Positions 1-6,142 of a stretch of 10,839 nt of DNA are shown in pieces; within the stretch, counting starts at the first letter, position 1; each line of letters opens with the position of its first letter. The stretch lies in NCBI GenBank assembly GCA_900552285.1, contig URYV01000042.1, positions 1-10,839 on the forward strand, written 5' to 3'. The notes beneath the pieces were generated by a model. It made no database searches. It saw only the letters and a list, made by a program, of their open reading frames with translations, and was not told the DNA's origin. This stretch comes from an uncultured Oscillospiraceae bacterium (GTDB taxonomy: Bacteria > Bacillota > Clostridia > Oscillospirales > Acutalibacteraceae). The position numbers and the translations under genes were made by a program.

Positions 1-449
1 TTCTTCAAAGAAAGTTTTCGGATGTCAAAAAAGAGGAAATTCGCCGCGCGGCCGAACGGTCGGAGGGCTTTATCGGCGCGGCGGAAGAACTCCTTTTCTC
101 GGAAAAATCCGATTGTGACGAAGCGCTCAAAAAGATGCTGCAATCAACCGCAAAGGGGGACGCCGTCGGCTTTTTAAAGGCGGTTATGCCCTTCGAAAAG
201 GATGTTGCGTCGTTTGCCGATGTGATTGTGACGGCGGGCGGAGTTTTTCGCGACGCATATATGAAAAAAGAGGGAGCGGCGGAGGAAATTTTCGGATATG
301 CCGCCGAGGTCGACGCTCTTTGCGGGGCCATGACCTCGAAAAGGCTTGCCGAATGCTATCGTTCTTGTGAAAAAACGGCGGCAAGACTTAAGGAAAATCC
401 CAAAATGAATTTGCTTTTGACGGTGCTTTGCGCCGAACTTATAAGATAA
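1..449 (+). CDS. holB: DNA polymerase III delta' subunit, C-terminal part (5' end outside window)
   Basis: This is the 3' end of a gene that begins before the window. The reading frame is open from base 3 to the TAA at 447-449, giving about 148 residues. The delta' subunit is part of the clamp-loader complex that places the sliding clamp on DNA at the replication fork. The visible part begins with an Arg/Ala-rich helix containing RAAERSEGFIGAA, which resembles the 'A..SEGN.G.A' segment at the end of the AAA+ lid in HolB/DnaX proteins. The all-helical C-terminal collar domain follows. The ATPase-like core lies upstream and cannot be checked. The next gene is ricT, 13 bases downstream; holB-yaaT(ricT) is a conserved pair in Firmicutes, and this supports HolB over DnaX. 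The assignment relies on context as much as on sequence. Confidence 0.75.
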   Translation, partial: LQRKFSDVKKEEIRRAAERSEGFIGAAEELLFSEKSDCDEALKKMLQSTAKGDAVGFLKAVMPFEKDVASFADVIVTAGGVFRDAYMKKEGAAEEIFGYAAEVDALCGAMTSKRLAECYRSCEKTAARLKENPKMNLLLTVLCAELIR

Positions 450-462
450 CGGAGTTGAAAAA

Positions 463-1329
463 ATGCCTGTTGTAATTGGCGTGAAATTTAAAGACGGCGG
501 AAAGTCGTATTATTTTGACCCCGACGGAATTTCCGTTCAAAAGGGGCAAAAGGTCATTGTAGAGACGGCACAGGGGCTTGAATGCGGCGTGTGCGCCTCG
601 GAAAATGCCGAAATCTCCGAGGGATTCGAAATTCCTCTCAAAAAGGTCGTGAGAATTGCCGACGAAAAGGATCTTGCTCATCTTGAGGAAAATCACAAAA
701 AGGAAAAGGAAGCCTTCGGAATATGCAGCAAAAAAATTGCCGCCCACGGGCTTGAAATGAAGCTGATTTCGGTGGAATACACCTTCGATAACAGCAAGAT
801 AATCTTTTTCTTCACGGCCGACGGACGTGTGGATTTCCGCGAGCTCGTGCGCGATCTCGCCTCGGTTTTCCACACTCGGGTCGAGCTTCGTCAGGTCGGT
901 GTCAGGGATGAGGCCAAGCTGCTCGGCGGAATAGGAATTTGCGGAAGGGAATTCTGTTGTTCGAAGTTTTTGAATGCCTTCCAGCCCGTGTCCATAAAAA
1001 TGGCAAAGGAACAGAATCTTTCGCTTAATCCCGTGAAAATTTCCGGAACCTGCGGGCGGCTTATGTGCTGCCTGAAATATGAGCAGAACGCCTATGAATA
1101 TCTTCACAAAATAAGTCCCCGAGTCGGCGCGTCGGTAAAAACCCCTTCGGGCGTCGGAACCGTCGAGTCGGTCGACCTTTTGAAGGGCGACGTCAAGGTG
1201 TCGCTGGAAAAGGACGGGGAGACGACGGTAGAGACCTTCAACCGTCGGGAAATCCGTCCGCTCCACGGCCGCCCGGGGCATAAGTCTGCCGAAAAGGAAG
1301 AAAAGGAACTCCCCGACGATTCGGAATAG
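463..1329 (+). CDS. ricT: PSP1-domain protein RicT (YaaT), regulator of RNase Y
   Basis: The 288-residue protein matches the RicT/YaaT family in length (about 275 in Bacillus) and in motifs. The PSP1 domain occupies roughly residues 60-150. It is followed by the signature GICGREFCCSKF (Cys160, 165, 166), then VSIKMAKEQNLSLNP and CGRLMCCLKYE (Cys197, 202, 203). Cys41 and Cys44 form a further CxxC pair. In Bacillus, RicT joins RicA and RicF in a complex that carries [4Fe-4S] clusters and directs RNase Y mRNA processing; it affects sporulation, competence and biofilm. The cysteine pattern suggests cluster binding here too. The C-terminal tail (about 265-288) is charged and low in complexity. Start: ATG at 463 with GGAG at 451-454. 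No convincing terminator follows the TAG stop. The role in this organism is inferred from the family. Confidence 0.9.
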   Translation: MPVVIGVKFKDGGKSYYFDPDGISVQKGQKVIVETAQGLECGVCASENAEISEGFEIPLKKVVRIADEKDLAHLEENHKKEKEAFGICSKKIAAHGLEMKLISVEYTFDNSKIIFFFTADGRVDFRELVRDLASVFHTRVELRQVGVRDEAKLLGGIGICGREFCCSKFLNAFQPVSIKMAKEQNLSLNPVKISGTCGRLMCCLKYEQNAYEYLHKISPRVGASVKTPSGVGTVESVDLLKGDVKVSLEKDGETTVETFNRREIRPLHGRPGHKSAEKEEKELPDDSE

Positions 1330-1434
1330 AGTTATATATTATAATGTAAGGTTTTTCGGTGTAAAATTTCCCTCAAAAAATTATGTTAACCGAGTAAATT
1401 GGTAAAATAAAGACTCTTTCCCTTAAAAAAAAGC

Positions 1435-1462
1435 TTGCAATTGCGAAAAAATGTGATACAAT
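1435..1462 (+). promoter_or_regulatory. Extended -10 promoter for the ferredoxin gene
   Basis: A -35-like TTGCAA (1435-1440) and a -10 TACAAT (1457-1462) are separated by 16 bases, with TG at 1454-1455 giving an extended -10. Transcription would start near 1469, leaving a leader of about 65 bases. The rest of the 204-base gap after ricT (1330-1434) is AT-rich; I see no gene or clear terminator in it. Confidence 0.65.
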
Positions 1463-1476
1463 GCAATAAAGAGAGT

Positions 1477-1503
1477 GGGTAGTGTTCTTTTCGAAGACTC
1501 CCC
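1477..1503 (+). promoter_or_regulatory. Possible hairpin in the ferredoxin mRNA leader
   Basis: Bases 1477-1487 can pair with 1493-1503 around a five-base loop (TTTTC). Nine of eleven positions pair, with two symmetric mismatches (T/C and G/G). It lies between the predicted transcript start and the ribosome-binding site AAGGAGGT (1517-1524). It has no T-tract and leaves the ribosome site free, so it is not an obvious attenuator. It could be a stabilising leader stem or chance. Confidence 0.3.
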
Positions 1504-1533
1504 TTTCAAACAGTACAAGGAGGTGCGGTTCCA

Positions 1534-1704
1534 ATGGCATACAAAATCAGCGATGAGTGCATCAAATGCGGCAGCTGTGCTGATACCTGCCCCAACGAGG
1601 CCATTTCGGAAGGCGAAGATACATATGTAATCGATGCCGACAAATGTGTTTCTTGCGGTGCCTGCGAGGCAGCCTGTCCCGTAGAAGCCATCTCCGAAGA
1701 CTAA
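1534..1704 (+). CDS. Small 2[4Fe-4S] ferredoxin (56 residues)
   Basis: This is a classic clostridial-type ferredoxin with two CxxCxxCxxxCP clusters: Cys9, 12, 15, 19 and Cys38, 41, 44, 48, each last Cys followed by Pro. At 56 residues it has the usual length, with the internal two-fold repeat and acidic composition of the family. Each cysteine quartet would hold one [4Fe-4S] cluster, three ligands from its own motif and one from the other, making a low-potential one- or two-electron carrier in the cytoplasm. Its redox partners (for example pyruvate:ferredoxin oxidoreductase or hydrogenase) are not in the window. The start is fixed by a near-perfect ribosome-binding site, AAGGAGGT at 1517-1524, nine bases before ATG. 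It has its own promoter and so is likely transcribed separately from ricT. Confidence 0.95.
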   Translation: MAYKISDECIKCGSCADTCPNEAISEGEDTYVIDADKCVSCGACEAACPVEAISED

Positions 1705-1725
1705 TCTGTAAAAAGATTAAGTTTT

Positions 1726-1748
1726 CCCGATAATCTCGGAGATTTTTT
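1726..1748 (+). terminator. Weak intrinsic terminator after the ferredoxin gene
   Basis: Two short alternative stems precede a run of six T (1743-1748): CCGA/TCGG (1727-1730 with 1736-1739), or AATCT/AGATT (1732-1736 with 1740-1744). A further perfect 6-bp inverted repeat, TAATCT/AGATTA (1702-1707 with 1714-1719), overlaps the stop codon. The stems are short, so efficiency is doubtful, but the position and T-tract fit a terminator. Confidence 0.5.
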
Positions 1749-1790
1749 GTCAAATGTTCTATGTTTTCAATAATTTTTGAAACTTTTCAC

Positions 1791-1819
1791 TTGACAATTG
1801 AATTTCCGTGTATTATAAT
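1791..1819 (+). promoter_or_regulatory. Consensus vegetative promoter for the cohesin-like gene
   Basis: A perfect -35 TTGACA (1791-1796) and a perfect -10 TATAAT (1814-1819) lie at the ideal 17-base spacing. Transcription should start near 1826, about 42 bases before the ATG. The promoter is expected to be strong and housekeeping-sigma dependent. A short inverted repeat TTAGA/TCTAA (1824-1828 with 1838-1842) sits at the very start of the transcript and is followed by six T. Confidence 0.85.
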
Positions 1820-1867
1820 CTCGTTAGAGATGCCCAATCTAAATTTTTTGAAAAGGAATGAATCAAA

Positions 1868-2644
1868 ATGAAAAAGCTTCTCGCAATCGTTTTGAGCGTT
1901 GCAATGATCGCTTGCTTCGCTTCGGTAGCATTCGCAGCCGGTGAAGAGAATGTCACCGCTACTGTCGCTACCGTCAATGTTACTGAGGCAGATGTCGGAT
2001 CTGAAGTTATCCTCGACGTAAGCCTTAGCGACAATGTTGAGTTCGGCTATGCCGCATTCAAGGCCACCGTTGGTGACTATGACACCGAGGCTCTTGAGTT
2101 CATCGGCTGGACCGACGAGACCAACAACATCCCCAAGCCTAACATGAAGGCTACTACTGCTGAAAACGGCAAAGAGCTCGGCTGGATCCTTAACGGCCAG
2201 AGCAAGGGCGGCGTTTTCTATGCTCTGAAGTTTAAGGTTCTTAAGGCTACCAATGCTGCTGTTACCGTTAACTTCTCCGATTTCTCCGCTTATGATACTG
2301 CAGACCTCCTCTCCAACGCTCTTCGTCCCGTAAACGTTAACGTTGTTGCCGGCGGTATTGCTGTTGCTTCCGAGACTGAGCCCACCACTTCTACCACTGA
2401 GCCCACCACTTCTATTGTTGATCCCACCACTTCTATTGTTGATCCCACCACTTCCACCACCACTACTACCACCACCGGTGAGACCACCGCTGCTACTTCC
2501 GTTGCAGGCACCGTAACCGGCGGCACCACCACCGGCACCAATACTGCCAACCCCAAGAGCTCCGATGCTTCTGCAGTTGCAGTTGCCGGCGTTCTCTGCG
2601 CAGCTATGGCAGCAGCCTTCGTTATCACCAAGAAATCCAAATAA
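1868..2644 (+). CDS. Secreted, membrane-anchored protein with one cohesin-like domain and a Thr/Pro stalk
   Basis: The 258-residue protein has four parts. First is a signal peptide (1-23): MKK, a hydrophobic core, then AFA before the likely cut. Second is a beta-rich domain (about 28-163) with the layout of cohesin/carbohydrate-binding beta-sandwiches: VNVTEADVGSEVILDVSLSD near the start, then the strand pattern VFYALKFKV and a final VNVNVVAG. Third is a Thr/Pro-rich stalk (about 168-228) containing four heptads of the form [ED]PTTS[TI][TV]. Fourth is a hydrophobic helix (about 235-253) with the basic tail TKKSK. NPKSSD (228-233) sits where a sortase motif such as NPKTG would be, but the Thr and Gly are replaced by Ser. 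The protein probably stands off the outer membrane face. Cohesin folds can bind dockerins in cellulosomes, but no dockerin is in the window, so ligand and partner are unknown. Ribosome-binding site: AAAAGGA at 1851-1857. Confidence 0.8.
   Translation: MKKLLAIVLSVAMIACFASVAFAAGEENVTATVATVNVTEADVGSEVILDVSLSDNVEFGYAAFKATVGDYDTEALEFIGWTDETNNIPKPNMKATTAENGKELGWILNGQSKGGVFYALKFKVLKATNAAVTVNFSDFSAYDTADLLSNALRPVNVNVVAGGIAVASETEPTTSTTEPTTSIVDPTTSIVDPTTSTTTTTTTGETTAATSVAGTVTGGTTTGTNTANPKSSDASAVAVAGVLCAAMAAAFVITKKSK
2378..2461 (+). repeat. Four tandem 21-bp repeats encoding the stalk heptads
   Basis: Four in-frame 21-base units (2378-2398, 2399-2419, 2420-2440, 2441-2461) encode EPTTSTT, EPTTSIV, DPTTSIV and DPTTSTT. 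Units 2 and 3 differ at a single base. A Thr-codon run follows directly. Such arrays change copy number by slippage, which would lengthen or shorten the stalk without breaking the frame. Confidence 0.9.
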
Positions 2645-2697
2645 TTTTGGCTCTTAAGTGATACGCCCGTCAAATGACGGAGTGCAAACGAAACTTT

Positions 2698-2733
2698 AAA
2701 AAGACCGAAGTCTGAAAAGGCTTCGGTCTTTTT
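2698..2733 (+). terminator. Strong intrinsic terminator after the cohesin-like gene
   Basis: Bases 2698-2710 pair perfectly with 2721-2733 (13 bp, core GACCGAAG/CTTCGGTC) around a ten-base loop, and the descending arm ends in five T. A small hairpin CCGTC/GACGG with an AAAT loop lies upstream at 2667-2680. The terminator separates the surface-protein gene from the his operon. Confidence 0.9.
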
Positions 2734-2762
2734 CTTTTGCGGGATATTTTTTCTCTTTGGTA

Positions 2763-2791
2763 TTGACAAGAGGGGGCGGCGGTGCTATAAT
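2763..2791 (+). promoter_or_regulatory. Consensus extended -10 promoter of the his operon
   Basis: TTGACA (2763-2768) and TATAAT (2786-2791) are separated by 17 bases, with TGC directly before the -10 (extended -10). The spacer is unusually G-rich (2769-2785). Transcription would start near 2798, giving a leader of about 45 bases before the regulator gene. That is too short for a T-box or a leader-peptide attenuator. A weak inverted repeat CTAC/GTAG (2808-2811 with 2821-2824) lies in the leader and is a possible operator. Confidence 0.85.
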
Positions 2792-2842
2792 TCAATAAAA
2801 TAATGCTCTACCGTGATAAAGTAGTAAAGTGAGGTAAACAAA

Positions 2843-3151
2843 ATGAGTGCATGGCAGACCCCCGAGGTTGAACAGCTTTTTAAGGCGGTGCTTTCCCTTG
2901 AAAGCATGGAGGAGTGCCGACTTTTCTTTGAAGATGTCTGTACCATAAAGGAACTTTTGGATATTTCCCAACGTCTTGAAATGGCAAAAATGCTTTATGA
3001 CGGAGCCCATTACAGCGAGGTCAGCAAGGCGACCGGCGCATCCACCACCACCATAAGCCGCGTCAGCAAATGCCTTGAATACGGCAACGGCGGATACAAA
3101 GCCGTGCTTTCGAAAATCGAAAGAGAGGAAAGCAAAGAAAATGATAAATAA
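2843..3151 (+). CDS. TrpR-like transcriptional regulator of the YerC/YecD (HisR) family
   Basis: The 102-residue all-helical protein belongs to the TrpR superfamily. The N-terminal half (about 5-50) carries the dimerisation helices (TPEVEQLFKAVLSL, then ECRLFFEDVCTIKELLDI and SQRLEMAKML). The helix-turn-helix is at about 57-79: YSEVSKATGASTTTISRVSK, then CLEYG. This matches the YerC/YecD family of Firmicutes, whose members often sit beside histidine genes and have been proposed as histidine regulators (HisR). Here it is the first gene of the his operon, and its end overlaps hisZ by 11 bases. It therefore probably represses its own operon in response to histidine or a related signal. Effector and operator are not known from the sequence. 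Start: ATG at 2843, with GTGAGGT at 2829-2835. Confidence 0.88.
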   Translation: MSAWQTPEVEQLFKAVLSLESMEECRLFFEDVCTIKELLDISQRLEMAKMLYDGAHYSEVSKATGASTTTISRVSKCLEYGNGGYKAVLSKIEREESKENDK

Positions 3152-4226
3152 CTTCCCGTCGGGCGCCGAATCTTTTTCTCAAAAATTCCGCCGCCTTTTT
3201 ACCGAATTCGGATACCTGCCCTTTAAAATGAGCAAGTTTGAGGAATACGAACTTTATGCAAAAAACAAGGATTTTCTTGTCAGCGACAGGGTTATCACCT
3301 TTAACGATACAAACGGCAAGCTGCTTGCGCTCAAGCCCGACGTCACCCTTTCGATAATAAAAAACACCGAGGACGCGCCCGGAATCAAAACCAAGCTTTG
3401 CTATGACGAAAAGGTCTACCGTCCGTCGGGGAGCACCCACCGATTTAAGGAAATAACGCAAATCGGTCTTGAGTGTATCGGCGACATCGACCTTTATGAT
3501 ATATACGAAACGGTGGATATTGCGGCTCATGCTCTTTCGCTTGTGGACGAAAGCTTTGTTTTCGGGCTTTCCCACCTCGGCGTGCTTTCGGCGGTGCTTT
3601 CCGATTTCGGTGCCGACGATGAATTTGCCTTTAAGATAATGAAACTTGTTTCGGAAAAAAATTCCCACGATATTCTGAAGCTTTGTGAGGAGCAGGGCCT
3701 TGACAAAACGGCGGCAAAAACCCTTGCGGCCTTCACCGAAATTCACGGAAACAGGAAAAAGGTGCTTGAACGGCTTTCAAAGCTCGGCCTTGGGAAAAAT
3801 GCCGAAAAAGCCCTTTTGGAGCTTAAGGAGCTGTCGAATCTTCTTGAAAATTCGGATTTTTCGGATAAAATCGAATTTGACTTTTCCATTGTTTCCGACA
3901 TGAATTATTATAACGGCTTTGTTTTCAAGGGCTATCTTGAAAACATTCCCGAAAGCGTTCTTTCGGGCGGGCAGTATGACCGCCTTATGAAAAAAATGGG
4001 TAAAAAGTCGGGAGCCGTGGGCTTTGCGGTTTATGCCGACCTGCTGGAAGTTTTTGAACAGCCCGAGCCGGAATATGACGTTGATTTGCTCATTGTTTAC
4101 GGTGAAAAAACCGACAAAAGCGAGCTTATAAAAACAATCAAGTCGGCGGTGAACGGCGGCAAGACGGTCTCGGCACAGAAAAATGTGCCCGAACGGCTTA
4201 AATACAAAGAAAAAATCGAACTTTGA
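3141..4226 (+). CDS. hisZ: ATP phosphoribosyltransferase regulatory subunit HisZ
   Basis: HisZ is a histidyl-tRNA synthetase paralogue that lost aminoacylation and serves as the histidine-sensing partner of short-form HisG in the first step of histidine synthesis. The 361-residue protein shows the class II synthetase core: ALKPDVT (63-69), a motif-2-like segment HRFKEITQIGLECIG (100-114), and near the motif-3 region MNYYNGFVFKGY (254-265), LSGGQYDRL (274-282) and AVGFAVYADLL (292-302). A short alpha/beta segment (about 312-361, from VDLLIVYG) looks like a remnant of the anticodon-binding domain. Start: ATG at 3141, inside the end of the regulator gene (11-base overlap), preceded by GAGAGGAA. 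An in-frame ATG at 3075 would add 22 residues that are only the other-frame reading of the regulator gene, so it was rejected. hisG follows after 13 bases. Confidence 0.92.
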   Translation: MINNFPSGAESFSQKFRRLFTEFGYLPFKMSKFEEYELYAKNKDFLVSDRVITFNDTNGKLLALKPDVTLSIIKNTEDAPGIKTKLCYDEKVYRPSGSTHRFKEITQIGLECIGDIDLYDIYETVDIAAHALSLVDESFVFGLSHLGVLSAVLSDFGADDEFAFKIMKLVSEKNSHDILKLCEEQGLDKTAAKTLAAFTEIHGNRKKVLERLSKLGLGKNAEKALLELKELSNLLENSDFSDKIEFDFSIVSDMNYYNGFVFKGYLENIPESVLSGGQYDRLMKKMGKKSGAVGFAVYADLLEVFEQPEPEYDVDLLIVYGEKTDKSELIKTIKSAVNGGKTVSAQKNVPERLKYKEKIEL

Positions 4227-4239
4227 AAGGAGCGGGACT

Positions 4240-4869
4240 ATGCTTAACGTTGCGCTGCCAAAGGGCAGACTCGGTGAAAAGGTATACCGAATGTTTGAAA
4301 AAGCGGGCTATCCCTGCCCCGAGCTTTTGGAAAACAGCCGAAAGCTGATTTTTGAAAACCCCGAAAAGGGAGTAAGATATTTTTGGGTCAAGCCCTCCGA
4401 CGTGTCGATTTATGTCGAAAGAGGGGCGGCCGATGTGGGCGTTGCGGGAAAGGACATTCTTCTGGAATATGAGCCGGAGGTTTTTGAGCTGCTGGATCTT
4501 GATATGGGAAAGTGCAGAATGGCGGTTGCGGCGCCCAAAGGCTTTCGCGACAAAAGCGGGCGAACTCTCCGCGTTGCCACCAAATTCCCCAACATCGCCC
4601 AAAAATATTACGGCGAAATGGGCCGCGACATCGACATAATAAAGCTCAACGGTTCAATCGAAATTGCGCCGATACTCGGACTTTCCGACGTTATCGTCGA
4701 CATTGTGGAAACCGGCACCACCCTTAGGGAAAACAACCTTGAGGTTGAAGCGACGGTTGTTCCCATAAGCGCGAGATTTATAGCAAACAAGGCGGCTTTC
4801 CGCTTTAAAACCGAAGAAATAGAAAGGCTTTGCGACAGTCTTAAAGGGCAGGTGGAAAATCGTGATTAG
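4240..4869 (+). CDS. hisG: ATP phosphoribosyltransferase, short form HisG
   Basis: HisG condenses ATP with PRPP to N1-(5-phosphoribosyl)-ATP, the committed step of histidine synthesis. At 209 residues it is the short form, lacking the C-terminal histidine-binding domain of long HisG. It therefore needs HisZ, which lies directly upstream. Visible motifs are ALPKGRL (5-11), ADVGVAGKD (64-72), VATKFPNIA (112-120) and the phosphoribosyl-binding stretch LNGSIEIAPILGLSD followed by VDIVETGTTLRENNL (153-167). Start: ATG at 4240, with AAAGGAG at 4226-4232 spaced seven bases; upstream in-frame starts fall inside hisZ and lack a ribosome-binding site. The stop codon overlaps the start of hisD by eight bases. 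Confidence 0.96.
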   Translation: MLNVALPKGRLGEKVYRMFEKAGYPCPELLENSRKLIFENPEKGVRYFWVKPSDVSIYVERGAADVGVAGKDILLEYEPEVFELLDLDMGKCRMAVAAPKGFRDKSGRTLRVATKFPNIAQKYYGEMGRDIDIIKLNGSIEIAPILGLSDVIVDIVETGTTLRENNLEVEATVVPISARFIANKAAFRFKTEEIERLCDSLKGQVENRD

Positions 4870-6142
4870 CATTATGAAATACGGCGAGGTGGAAAATTCC
4901 GAGCTTTTTTCAAGGGAAAATCTCTCGGCAAACGTGGAAGAAACGGTGGCCGAAATTATAGAAAACGTCAAAACGAATGGTGATAAGGCACTTTTTGAAT
5001 ACTGCGAAAAATTTGACGGCGTGACCTTTTCTTCTCTCGTCGTCACCGAGGAGGAAATCGACAAAGCCTTTGAGACCGTCGAGCCGGAGTTTATCGCCGT
5101 GCTTGAGGAGGCGGCCGAAAACATACGGAAATTCCATTCGGCGCAGGTGAGAAACAGCTTTATAATCAACGACAAAAACGGCGTTGTCATGGGGCAGAAA
5201 ATCATTCCTCTCGACAGGGTCGGGCTATACGTTCCCGGCGGCACGGCAGCATATCCTTCCACCGTTCTCATGGACAGTATTCCCGCGAAGATTGCCGGCT
5301 GCCCCGAGCTTTTCATGGTCACTCCGCCTTCAAAGGACGGCAGCGTCAGGCCGGAAATTCTCGCGGCCGCAAAAATTGCGGGAGTGGATAAAATCTATAA
5401 AATCGGCGGGGCGCAGGCCGTCGCCGCTCTTGCCTACGGCACCGAAACGGTCAAAAAGGTCGACAAAATCGTCGGCCCGGGAAACGCCTTCGTTGCCGAG
5501 GCGAAAAAGCAGGTTTTCGGCAGGGTGGCGATTGACATGATTGCAGGCCCCAGCGAAATTCTCATTGTGGCCGACGGCAGCTGCAATCCCGAATTTGTGG
5601 CGGCCGATATGCTGTCCCAGGCCGAGCACGACAAAAACGCCACCGCCGTTCTCGTTACCGACGACGGCGACTTTGCAAAAAAGGTGAGCGAGCAGCTTGA
5701 GCTTCAGATTCCCGCACTGCCCAGAGCCGAAATTGCGAGGGCGTCGATTGATAACAACGGAAAAATAATCGTGGCCGAAAATCTTCTCTCTGCCATAGAC
5801 ATTGCAAACGAGATCGCTCCAGAGCATCTTGAGCTTTGCGTGGACAACCCCTTTGATTATCTCGACCGAATTCGTCATGCCGGCTCGATATTTATGGGCA
5901 AGAATTGCCCCGAGGCGCTGGGCGACTATTTCGCCGGACCGAATCACACACTTCCTACATCGGGAACGGCAAAATTTTCGTCGCCGCTTTCGGTTGACGA
6001 TTTTGTCAAAAAATCACAGTATACCTATTTCACGGCCGACGCCCTTGAAAGGGTGGCCGGCAAGGTGGCGCTTTTTGCCGAAAAGGAGGGTCTCTCGGCT
6101 CACGCAAGAAGCGCAACCGTCAGATTTGAGGGAAAAGCATGA
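4862..6142 (+). CDS. hisD: Histidinol dehydrogenase HisD
   Basis: HisD carries out the last two steps, oxidising L-histidinol to histidine with two NAD+. The 426-residue protein is of normal length and has all family landmarks: GLYVPGGTAAYPSTVLM (121-137), IGGAQAVAALAYGT (181-194), VGPGN and the AGPSEI loop (228-233). By analogy with the E. coli enzyme, zinc ligands are Gln253, His256, Asp355 and His414, and the catalytic pair is Glu321-His322. I chose the GTG at 4862 because AGGTGG (4850-4855) lies six bases before it, whereas the ATG at 4874 would be 18 bases away. The GTG start makes hisD overlap hisG by eight bases, and the stop overlaps hisC by four (ATGA). Confidence 0.95.
   Translation: MISIMKYGEVENSELFSRENLSANVEETVAEIIENVKTNGDKALFEYCEKFDGVTFSSLVVTEEEIDKAFETVEPEFIAVLEEAAENIRKFHSAQVRNSFIINDKNGVVMGQKIIPLDRVGLYVPGGTAAYPSTVLMDSIPAKIAGCPELFMVTPPSKDGSVRPEILAAAKIAGVDKIYKIGGAQAVAALAYGTETVKKVDKIVGPGNAFVAEAKKQVFGRVAIDMIAGPSEILIVADGSCNPEFVAADMLSQAEHDKNATAVLVTDDGDFAKKVSEQLELQIPALPRAEIARASIDNNGKIIVAENLLSAIDIANEIAPEHLELCVDNPFDYLDRIRHAGSIFMGKNCPEALGDYFAGPNHTLPTSGTAKFSSPLSVDDFVKKSQYTYFTADALERVAGKVALFAEKEGLSAHARSATVRFEGKA

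Noticed and set aside
439..1281. Long - strand open frame opposite ricT
   Set aside because: It is a mirror of a codon-biased real gene on the + strand. It has no family motifs, and ricT has clear motifs and a ribosome-binding site.
1340..1345. TATAAT sequence just after ricT
   Set aside because: No acceptable -35 lies 16-18 bases upstream, and a better promoter sits close to the ferredoxin.
2667..2680. Small hairpin CCGTC-AAAT-GACGG as a separate terminator
   Set aside because: It has no T-tract; the strong terminator at 2698-2733 explains termination.
2290..2769. - strand open frame opposite the 3' part of the cohesin-like gene, with Val-rich repeats
   Set aside because: The Val repeats are the antisense reading of Thr/Pro codon repeats. 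It also crosses the strong terminator and the his -35 region.
2792..2842. T-box or histidine leader-peptide attenuator before the his operon
   Set aside because: The leader is only about 45-50 bases, with no His codon run, no T-box motif and no terminator hairpin.
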